A stretch of DNA of 23,756 nucleotides, from positions 1 to 23,756 of the forward strand of contig CAIPTQ010000263.1 of NCBI GenBank assembly GCA_903868035.1, in the 5' to 3' direction. Made by a program: the position numbers and the translations under genes. This document shows positions 7,509 to 13,002 of the stretch, in pieces. The notes below the pieces were generated by a model. It was given only the letters and a program-made list of their open reading frames with translations, was not told the origin of the DNA and searched no databases. The stretch comes from an uncultured Phycisphaerales bacterium (GTDB lineage Bacteria > Planctomycetota > Phycisphaerae > WQYP01). Numbering within the stretch: position 1 is the stretch's first letter; every line of letters starts with the position of its first letter.

Positions 7509-8381
7509 TCACAATCCGCCTCTGACAGCCCTCATCGTTGTCGCGTGTTGCGGCTCAGTTAATACGCGGGTGAGGTGATACACGAGGAACAAGACGACAA
7601 CGGCAACAAGCATGTGGAAACCCACGCCAGTTAAGGCGACAAGCCCTACTTGTTCAGAGCGCAAGTAGGCCACGACAACATCCTCCCGCACCAGTTCGAG
7701 AAGGAACAAGCCATGCAGGCCCGCGAGCACCAGGGCCACAATCGATGAAACATACCCCCCCGCGCGAATAATGATGCCGCAGATAAGGTAGACCGTCGCG
7801 AGAATAAAAATAATGGCGGCATAGATCAGCCCGATCGGACCCCCGAGCCCGAAGGGCAAAATGGAAGCCGCAAGTTCGCCCGGCTGATGCCGAGCGTTTC
7901 CCATGGCCGACATTCCGGCTATACCGATGCCCATGCCGCCGAGGTAGAGCAGGACCGCCAGAAGGATGCTGATGCGTCCCGCCGACAACCGTACCGGTGA
8001 AAATTTCCTGTCACGCTGGATGGATACGGAATCATCATCGGCCACATCCATCGCCGTGAGCACTTCCTCCTCGGCCGCCGCGGGAAACTGAGGCATCGTT
8101 TCTCCATCACTCGGGATCGTGCCGGGCAGCGGCGGAGGCGCCACCACCCTGGGTGCAGGCGTGTTGACATAAGCCGCGGCAGGGTTCAACCCCGCGGAGG
8201 CAACGGGGGATGCTGCGGACGCCACGGCTTGCGGCGCGGCTTCCAGCAAATCCGCCTCCCTCAACACCTGCGCGGGAAATTTAATTCGCCCCCCGCACTT
8301 GCACTTGGCGCGTTTGCCCGCCAGTTCCGGCTTATTGGCATATTGACGTTTACAGGCGGGACAGGTAACGGCCTGGGGCAT
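7509..8381 (-). CDS. Zinc-ribbon membrane protein, paralogue 2
   Basis: A 290-residue paralogue of the 6571-7440 product. The N-terminal ribbon (CPACKRQYANKPELAGKRAKCKCG) is nearly the same, but Cys16 is Asn. The second ribbon is missing, replaced by a Pro/Ala linker. Two acidic motifs are kept: QVLREADLLEA and EEEVLTAMDVADDD. Four hydrophobic segments match paralogue 1 in order and loops, e.g. ISILLAVLLYLGGMGIGIAG and VAVVVLFLVYHLTRVL. The tail TEPQHATTMRAVRGGL extends past paralogue 1's end. Shine-Dalgarno GGGAGAG lies 6 nt before the ATG. It is 72 bp after paralogue 3 and 68 bp before paralogue 1, so all three are likely co-transcribed. Loss of the second ribbon suggests divergence of function. 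Confidence 0.85.
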   Translation of the reverse strand: MPQAVTCPACKRQYANKPELAGKRAKCKCGGRIKFPAQVLREADLLEAAPQAVASAASPVASAGLNPAAAYVNTPAPRVVAPPPLPGTIPSDGETMPQFPAAAEEEVLTAMDVADDDSVSIQRDRKFSPVRLSAGRISILLAVLLYLGGMGIGIAGMSAMGNARHQPGELAASILPFGLGGPIGLIYAAIIFILATVYLICGIIIRAGGYVSSIVALVLAGLHGLFLLELVREDVVVAYLRSEQVGLVALTGVGFHMLVAVVVLFLVYHLTRVLTEPQHATTMRAVRGGL

Positions 8382-8421
8382 TGAAGTCTCTCCCTAAAAT
8401 AGCGTTGAAAGCATAATCTTG

Positions 8422-8444
8422 GCCGGATTCTTACAGAGCGTTGC
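8422..8444. repeat. Conserved 23-bp block between zinc-ribbon paralogues 3 and 2
   Basis: GCCGGATTCTTACAGAGCG plus TTGC is the partner of the block at 7470-7492. The shared CTCTCCCTAAAA is at 8388-8399. The spacing between the two blocks differs (11 nt near 7459, 22 nt here), so the blocks are conserved while the filler is not. Confidence 0.65.
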
Positions 8445-8453
8445 GATTCCCCT

Positions 8454-9080
8454 TCAATTCCCGCTCGCCGCCTGCGCCAGACCCTTGAAGAACATGATGG
8501 CGCCCCAGATCACCGGCCCATAGAACACGTAGTATCTTCCGCCGCTTTCGCTGGCCGCCGAGTACGTGCCGATGGTCACGGCCAGGCCCACGACCACCAG
8601 CACTCCGCCGATGAGCATATTGCGCACACCGCTGCCGCCGCTCTCGCCGCCGCCGGAGGAGGACGAGGCGCTGACGGGCCGGGGGGCGGGGAGGGGCCGG
8701 GCGGCGGCGGCAATCGTCGTCCGCATCATGGCCCCCGTCTGCTGATTCATGCCGCAACTCATGCACAAGACCGCCCCGGCCCCCAATGCCGCGCCGCACC
8801 CGCGGCAGGCCATGCCCGCGCTTTCCGGCAAGGGCGGGGGAACCGCCCCCTGGGGCGCGCCGGCGATCGCGTAGGGATCGGCCTGTTCCAACTGATCAAA
8901 CGCGGCGCTCGACACCACCGCGGATGCCGGCGTCACGGCATCCAGCAGGTCCGCCTCGGTCAGCACCTCGGCGGGGAATTCGATCCGCCCGCCGCACTTG
9001 CATTTGGCGCGCTTGCCCGCGAGGGCAGGCTTGACGGCATATTGGCGATTACACGTCGGACACGTCACTGTCTGGGCCAT
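8454..9080 (-). CDS. Zinc-ribbon membrane protein, paralogue 3 (first gene of the row)
   Basis: A 208-residue protein. The N-terminal ribbon CPTCNRQYAVKPALAGKRAKCKCG matches paralogues 1 and 2, followed by one acidic motif (EVLTEADLLDAV). A second ribbon, CRGCGAALGAGAVLCMSCG, and a Ser/Gly-rich linker come next. Only two hydrophobic segments follow (MLIGGVLVVVGLAVTIGTY and YYVFYGPVIWGAIMFFKGLA), unlike the four in the others; this ending is common in small zinc-ribbon membrane proteins. The start is the ATG at 9080 (MAQTVTCP) with GGGAGAG 5 nt upstream; a longer frame to 9116 is unlikely. It is divergent from the Fur-family gene, which may control this row. Confidence 0.85.
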   Translation of the reverse strand: MAQTVTCPTCNRQYAVKPALAGKRAKCKCGGRIEFPAEVLTEADLLDAVTPASAVVSSAAFDQLEQADPYAIAGAPQGAVPPPLPESAGMACRGCGAALGAGAVLCMSCGMNQQTGAMMRTTIAAAARPLPAPRPVSASSSSGGGESGGSGVRNMLIGGVLVVVGLAVTIGTYSAASESGGRYYVFYGPVIWGAIMFFKGLAQAASGN

Positions 9081-9124
9081 GATGCCTCTCCCTGTAAAGG
9101 AGCATTCATTCCACAACGTCAGAT

Positions 9125-9153
9125 TTGACGCCTACTTGCGGCGCGGCCATTAT
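9125..9153 (+). promoter_or_regulatory. Candidate promoter for the Fur-family gene (leaderless start)
   Basis: TTGACG (9125-9130), a 17-bp spacer and CATTAT (9148-9153) form a plausible sigma70-type promoter. The expected transcription start would fall at about 9160, right at the ATG at 9161. No Shine-Dalgarno precedes either candidate ATG, consistent with a leaderless message. It lies in the 80-bp divergent gap with the zinc-ribbon genes. Confidence 0.35.
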
Positions 9154-9160
9154 GTTAATC

Positions 9161-9634
9161 ATGGAGCCACCAGTCCACAACCCCTCCGCGACCCCTGTGC
9201 CGGCACCCTTGCCCGAGCAGATTTTCCGCGACTTTCTCCGCCCGCGCCGCCTGAAGTTTACGGTGGAGCGCTCGGCGATTCTCCAGGCGGTGCAGAAATT
9301 CGGCCGGCCTTTTGAGGCCGAGGAGCTGCTTTTGGAGCTGCGGGAGGGGGCGTATCGCATTTCCAAGGCGACGGTGTACCGCACGCTGAAACATTTGCGC
9401 GACGCGGGGCTGCTGAACCAGGTGCCGCCGCCGCCTTATGGCGGGGGCAAGCAGGCGCATTATGATTTTGTGAACCGTGCGAACGCGCACGATCATTTGG
9501 TGGATCTGGAGACGGGCAAGATGATCCCGTTCTCGTCGGAGCTGGTGATAAAGTTGCGGGAAGAAATTGCCCGGAAGATGGGGTTTGTGGCGGTGTCGCA
9601 CCGGTTTCAGATTATCGCGAGGAAGAGGGGGTAG
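9161..9634 (+). CDS. Fur-family transcriptional regulator without CxxC zinc sites
   Basis: A 157-residue winged-helix regulator. After a Pro-rich N-terminus come RDFLRPRRLKFTVERSAILQAV and the recognition helix ISKATVYRTLKHL, followed by the Fur dimerisation signature AHDHLVDLETGKMIPF. His and Asp of the HDH regulatory metal site are present. The structural-zinc cysteines (usual CLDCG) are replaced by VDLETG, and no CxxC appears at the C-terminus, so it belongs with Fur proteins that lack the structural zinc site. The metal (Fe, Zn, Mn or peroxide sensing) cannot be told. ATG at 9152 and TTG at 9125 are alternative starts; 9161 is chosen from promoter spacing and is uncertain. Targets may include its divergent neighbours. 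Confidence 0.85.
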   Translation: MEPPVHNPSATPVPAPLPEQIFRDFLRPRRLKFTVERSAILQAVQKFGRPFEAEELLLELREGAYRISKATVYRTLKHLRDAGLLNQVPPPPYGGGKQAHYDFVNRANAHDHLVDLETGKMIPFSSELVIKLREEIARKMGFVAVSHRFQIIARKRG

Positions 9635-9650
9635 GGGGTAGGGGGGTAGG
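9627..9650. repeat. G-rich (GGGGGTA)n repeat overlapping the Fur stop codon
   Basis: About three units of GGGGGTA(G) run from the last codons of the Fur gene (the TAG stop is part of a unit) to 9650. The copies vary by one G. The repeat fills most of the 21-bp convergent gap with the small ORF at 9656-9742. Confidence 0.6.
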
Positions 9651-9655
9651 ACCGG

Positions 9656-9742
9656 TTAGCACATGGCGGCGAAAAACAGCAGCGTGAGCAGCGCGAGTTT
9701 GATCTCGCGCGGCGTAGCGAGTTGGGTGATGACGATTGCCAT
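9656..9742 (-). CDS. 28-residue hydrophobic peptide with strong Shine-Dalgarno
   Basis: ATG at 9742, stop TAA at 9656. The peptide begins MAIVITQLATPREIK and ends with a hydrophobic run LALLTLLFFAAMC, long enough to insert in or lie on a membrane. GGAGGA lies 6 nt before the ATG, the best Shine-Dalgarno in the window, which is the main reason to call it real. It resembles small membrane peptides or type I toxins in size and layout, but I recognise no family. A 62-codon frame over the same bases (9612-9800) lacks such a signal. It is convergent with the Fur gene, ends 21 bp from it, and has a hairpin-rich leader. Confidence 0.5.
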   Translation of the reverse strand: MAIVITQLATPREIKLALLTLLFFAAMC

Positions 9743-9748
9743 GTCGAT

Positions 9749-9754
9749 TCCTCC
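9749..9754 (-). promoter_or_regulatory. Ribosome binding site of the 28-residue ORF
   Basis: GGAGGA on the minus strand with a 6-nt spacer to ATG 9742. It decides the start and supports translation of this very short frame. Confidence 0.6.
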
Positions 9755-9905
9755 GAACGGTTGGGCTAAGAGGAGTAATAGCAAACGCAGTGCTTAACAC
9801 CCCAGTTGGGTGAGGATCTAAAAATCATCCATAACTACATTTGCCGCAAGCGGTTACGACAAGCGACTTAAACCGCTCCTGGTGCCGCCCGTAGGGGCAT
9901 GATGC

Positions 9906-9944
9906 AAAAAGCACACAACCGACCAGGTAAGCGTTTTTTGTGTG
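9906..9944 (-). terminator. Possible Rho-independent terminator downstream of leuB
   Basis: On the minus strand CACACAA pairs with TTGTGTG across a 19-nt loop, followed by CTTTTTG. The long loop and short T-run make it weak. It is well placed to end the leuB transcript before the small ORF. Confidence 0.3.
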
Positions 9945-9976
9945 GCGTGGCGGCAACGCGTCCGATAAGCGGCGGG

Positions 9977-9998
9977 GCGCGACGATAGAGGGTCGCGC
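9977..9998 (-). terminator. GC-rich hairpin downstream of leuB
   Basis: Perfect 7-bp stem GCGCGAC/GTCGCGC with an 8-nt loop, ~35 nt after the leuB stop. No U-run follows, so it could stabilise the 3' end or act with Rho rather than terminate alone. Confidence 0.3.
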
Positions 9999-10031
9999 GG
10001 TCGCTTCCTGACGGTCGCGGCGCTGTTGGGG

Positions 10032-11126
10032 TTACAGGGCGGAGGCGACGAGGTCGCCGACCTGGGTGGTGGAGAAGCCCATTTTGCCGGCGGCTTGGGA
10101 TTTCATCTTGGGGGTGGTGGCGATGATAGCGGCTTCCACGCGTTCGCCGGCGGCAACGAGTTTGGCGTCTTTTTTGTTGTTGCCGGTCTCACGGAGCAGC
10201 ATGCCCATGGCACCGATGGCGGCCATGGGATTGATGACGTTCTGGCCGGTGTATTTGGGGGCGCTGCCGCCCATGGGTTCGTACATGCTCACGCCGCCGG
10301 GGTTGATGTTGCCGCCGGCGGCGACGCCCAGGCCGCCCTGGATGACGGCGGCGAGGTCGGTGATGATGTCCCCGAAAATGTTGTCCGTCACGATCACGTC
10401 GTAGAACTCCGGATTCTTCACAAACCACATGCAGCAGGCGTCCACGTGGTTGTAGTCGCGCTTGATGTCGGGGTAATCCTGGGCGCCGATCTCGTGGAAG
10501 GCGCGGAACCAGGTGTCGCCGGCGAACGTCAGCACGTTGGTCTTGTGGACGAGGGTGAGCATCTTCTTTTTGCTGTTGCGGCGGCGGCAGAGGTCGAAGG
10601 CGTAGCGGATGGCGCGTTCGGCGCCGAAGCGGGTGGTGCAGTTGATCTGCGTGGAGACTTCCTGGGGGGTGCCTTTGTATTGCACGCCGCCCATGCCGGT
10701 GTAGATGCCTTCGGTGTTTTCGCGGACGACGATGAAGTCGATGTCGGCGGGGCCTTTGTCCTTCAGGGGGGTGTCCACGCCGGGGTAGAGCCGCACGGGC
10801 CGGAGGTTGATATACTGGTCGAGTTCGAAGCGCAGGCGGAGGAGGACGCCTTTTTCGAGGATGCCCGGGGCGATCTTGGGGTGGCCGACCGCGCCGAGGT
10901 AGATGGCGTCGAAGGTGCGGAGTTCGGCGATTTCGGCCTCATTGATGACGGGGACGGTTTGCTTGTTGGGGTCGCCGCCCTGGGCGAGGTAGCGGTCGCC
11001 GGAGATGTCAAAGTTCTTCAGCGTGTACTCAAAGCCAGCCTTCGCGGCCACGGCCTTGAGCACCTTGAGGCCCTCGAGGACAACTTCCGGCCCGGTTCCA
11101 TCTCCACCAATGACTGCGATACGCAT
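10032..11126 (-). CDS. leuB: 3-isopropylmalate dehydrogenase (LeuB-type)
   Basis: A 364-residue member of the isocitrate/isopropylmalate dehydrogenase family. It converts 3-isopropylmalate to 2-oxoisocaproate with NAD+ in leucine synthesis. Seen: N-terminal MRIAVIGGDGTGPEV, the block LLLRLRFELDQYINLRPVRLYPGV, VVRENTEGIYTG, LVHKTNVLTFAG and the metal-binding DNIFGDIITDLAA. LRLRFELD-INLRPxRLYPGV is shared with the LeuB form I recall from actinobacteria; the C-terminal GGSAPKYTGQNVINP is less usual (EPVHGSAPDIAG in many LeuBs). Another decarboxylating dehydrogenase of the family, e.g. tartrate dehydrogenase, is possible. The start is the ATG at 11126 (AAAGG 9 nt upstream); a 30-residue longer frame looks non-coding. 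No other leu genes are in view. Confidence 0.85.
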   Translation of the reverse strand: MRIAVIGGDGTGPEVVLEGLKVLKAVAAKAGFEYTLKNFDISGDRYLAQGGDPNKQTVPVINEAEIAELRTFDAIYLGAVGHPKIAPGILEKGVLLRLRFELDQYINLRPVRLYPGVDTPLKDKGPADIDFIVVRENTEGIYTGMGGVQYKGTPQEVSTQINCTTRFGAERAIRYAFDLCRRRNSKKKMLTLVHKTNVLTFAGDTWFRAFHEIGAQDYPDIKRDYNHVDACCMWFVKNPEFYDVIVTDNIFGDIITDLAAVIQGGLGVAAGGNINPGGVSMYEPMGGSAPKYTGQNVINPMAAIGAMGMLLRETGNNKKDAKLVAAGERVEAAIIATTPKMKSQAAGKMGFSTTQVGDLVASAL

Positions 11127-11214
11127 ATGCGGCAACCTTTCTAAGTACAAGTCTCGATACGGCAATAGCCCGGTAAGTTTAACCGGCCCGCCCCCGGCGG
11201 AAAAGCTCTCGGAC

Positions 11215-11243
11215 AAAAAAAGTCATCTCGGCTTTGCCTTGAC
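11215..11243 (-). terminator. Possible terminator overlapping the C25 protease stop codon
   Basis: On the minus strand the last codons form GTCA-a-GGC-aaa-GCC-gaga-TGAC followed directly by seven T. The TGA stop is within the stem. The stem is weak, but the T-run is placed correctly. If active, leuB needs its own promoter in the 96-bp gap. Confidence 0.35.
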
Positions 11244-12842
11244 CACGCCCACCACCCGCACGCCCTTTGCCGCCGCGGGGCCTTCGCCGGCTTGCGCCCG
11301 AAGCACTACGCGCTCCCAGGGCAAATCTGCCGGCAGCGTGAAGCGCGCCTCAAATTCCTCCGCCACCACTGTCGTGGGGGCTTCCAGGAGGAGCACGCGA
11401 TTGGCTGTCGCCCAATTCTTCACCAGTGCGGCATCGCGCTGGGCGCCACTGGCGGGCACGGGGACCAAACCCAGGGGCGGGTCGCAAAGCACGCGTTCGA
11501 CCGTCACTCGCAACTTACCCGCCCCCTTGGGCAGAGTTCCCCGCACCGTCACCAGTTGCCCGGCGATGAGTTTATCCGCCGGCAGTTTCCAGGTGATTTC
11601 CTCCCGCACTGCCGACAAGCGCATGGCCGGATCGCCGAGCAGGGTCCACATCTCGAGGTGTTCTTTCCGCTGTTCGGCCAGCGGCACTTGGCCGGATGTG
11701 CCGTCGGACGCATCGAGCATGCGGAACATCAGCGCGTTCATGGGCGCTTCGGCGATTCCCCGTTTGACCGCGGCGTAGAGCCCGCCCAGCCGCGCGGGAA
11801 ACCCGGGGCGTTCAAATTCCGTCAGCATGCCGTCAAAGGCCAACTGCCCCGCCGCCGCGTAGCTCTCGCCGGTGGCCCCGATCACCGCGACGGGTCCGCG
11901 CGGATTGCGGATGGCGGCCACGCCGTAGCCCTCGCCTTTCTGCGTTGCCGAGTCGGCATATTGGCACGTCCAGCAGCCGCAGGAGACGAAGATCGTCTGG
12001 CCGGCATCGACGGCAGACCAGTCCTCGCGCGACATCATCACATCGCGATCGGAGTACATGGCATCCGAACTGGAGTGGCCGGCGAAGACGATGAAGCCCG
12101 GGTTGATTAACTTGTTAACGGTTTGCCTCATCCCCCCCGCCCCGCCCACCGGCAGGCAGAAGGGCGAGCCGTCCACCTGCACCACGGCGGAGAGCGCCCA
12201 CATCGGATTCACCCGCTGGGCCATCAACTGGAACGAACCGGTGACGGCGATGCCGGCCAGAATTCGTTCGGAGACGGTGTTGCCGCCCGGATCGGCAACC
12301 AGCAGCGCGGCGGCAAGGGGCACTTTGCCCGCGGCCGCGGCCTGGTCGTAGGCGATGATGCGTTTGACGGCCGCGGCGGCTTCGGCGGCGGTCTTCACAG
12401 GCAGCCGCCCGAGGGCCACGCTGGGGAGCAGGCCGGTGGGATCGTTGGGCACTTTGTCCACCTGGCCCAGCGGGTTGTCGGTGGGCTGGCGGAGCATGCG
12501 AAGCTGGCTGCCGGTGCCCATGGGGACGCCGATCTTGGGGGCGTCCGGCCCGGGCAGCGGGGTGCCCAGGAGCAGGACGAAACTGTCCTGGGTGCCGCGG
12601 CAAGCGGCGGCGATTTGGGCGCGGAGTTTGGCGGCGTCGCCTTTTTGCAACTCAGCGGGGGTGAGGAAGTCCGTGGTGGTGAGGAGCGTGACCTCCATGC
12701 CGTCGGCGGTGCGGTGCTGCGCGAGTTCGGCGGCGGCATCCTTGAAGGCGGGGGCGGTGATGACGATCCAGCGGGGGCGGTCGGCGGCGCGGGCGGGGAG
12801 GGAGAAGGCGAGAAGGAAGAGGATGAGGAGAAGGTGACGCAT
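11223..12842 (-). CDS. Secreted C25 (gingipain-like) cysteine protease
   Basis: A 539-residue protein with an N-terminal signal peptide (LLLILFLLAFSLPARA, cleavage near ARA/AD). The caspase-like C25 fold shows as strand WIVITAPAFKD early on, LLLGTPLPG, LGRLPVKTAAEAAAAVKRII (typical C25 'GR-P... A...K' segment), FIVFAGHSSSDAMY with candidate catalytic H256, and IFVSCGCWTCQYA with candidate nucleophile C288 (C290 is the alternative). His-Cys spacing of 32 is close to the 33 I recall in gingipain R. The C-terminal ~130 residues look like an Ig/beta domain (GQLVTVRGTLPKGAGKLRVTVE). No type IX sorting domain is visible. The enzyme should act outside the cytoplasm; the substrate is unknown. The ATG at 12842 is chosen because the signal peptide starts there. 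It is divergent from the methyltransferase gene. Confidence 0.8.
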   Translation of the reverse strand: MRHLLLILFLLAFSLPARAADRPRWIVITAPAFKDAAAELAQHRTADGMEVTLLTTTDFLTPAELQKGDAAKLRAQIAAACRGTQDSFVLLLGTPLPGPDAPKIGVPMGTGSQLRMLRQPTDNPLGQVDKVPNDPTGLLPSVALGRLPVKTAAEAAAAVKRIIAYDQAAAAGKVPLAAALLVADPGGNTVSERILAGIAVTGSFQLMAQRVNPMWALSAVVQVDGSPFCLPVGGAGGMRQTVNKLINPGFIVFAGHSSSDAMYSDRDVMMSREDWSAVDAGQTIFVSCGCWTCQYADSATQKGEGYGVAAIRNPRGPVAVIGATGESYAAAGQLAFDGMLTEFERPGFPARLGGLYAAVKRGIAEAPMNALMFRMLDASDGTSGQVPLAEQRKEHLEMWTLLGDPAMRLSAVREEITWKLPADKLIAGQLVTVRGTLPKGAGKLRVTVERVLCDPPLGLVPVPASGAQRDAALVKNWATANRVLLLEAPTTVVAEEFEARFTLPADLPWERVVLRAQAGEGPAAAKGVRVVGVVKAKPR

Positions 12843-12965
12843 GCGATGGGGCTTTCCGGATGACGCCTGGTCCACAACCATTGAGGACCAACTGGAACCA
12901 GTGTATCGCATCAACCGCCTCCGGCAAGCGGAATTCTTGCGCCTGGCAGCGGCGCCGGAAGTTCA

Positions 12966-12994
12966 TTGAAAACGCCGGCTATCCATCGTATCCT
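12966..12994 (+). promoter_or_regulatory. Candidate sigma70 promoter giving a leaderless methyltransferase mRNA
   Basis: TTGAAA (12966-12971), a 17-bp spacer and TATCCT (12989-12994). The expected start of transcription is 13000-13003, where the ATG (13003) lies. No Shine-Dalgarno precedes that ATG. Both facts point to a leaderless message. Confidence 0.5.
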
Positions 12995-13002
12995 TCGCCA
13001 TC

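Larger units (their letters stand above)
9743..10031. other. Hairpin-rich intergenic region upstream of the 28-residue ORF
   Basis: No ORF in this 289-nt gap is convincing. It holds five short inverted repeats in a row: CACCC/GGGTG (9798-9812), AGCGGTT/AACCGCT (9849-9877), GCCC/GGGC (9887-9898), CACACAA/TTGTGTG (9912-9944) and GCGCGAC/GTCGCGC (9977-9998). It may hold leuB's terminator, a leader for the small ORF, or a small RNA. I recognise no known RNA family. Confidence 0.4.

Noticed and set aside
6130..7578. 482-codon plus-strand frame
   Set aside because: Antisense across sppA and a zinc-ribbon gene, both supported by motifs and Shine-Dalgarno sites.
9612..9800. 62-codon minus-strand frame over the small peptide
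   Set aside because: Arg/Pro/Thr-rich, no ribosome binding site; the 28-codon frame inside has a strong one.
10026..11144. 372-codon plus-strand frame
   Set aside because: Antisense to leuB, Gly/Val/Asp-rich with no domain.
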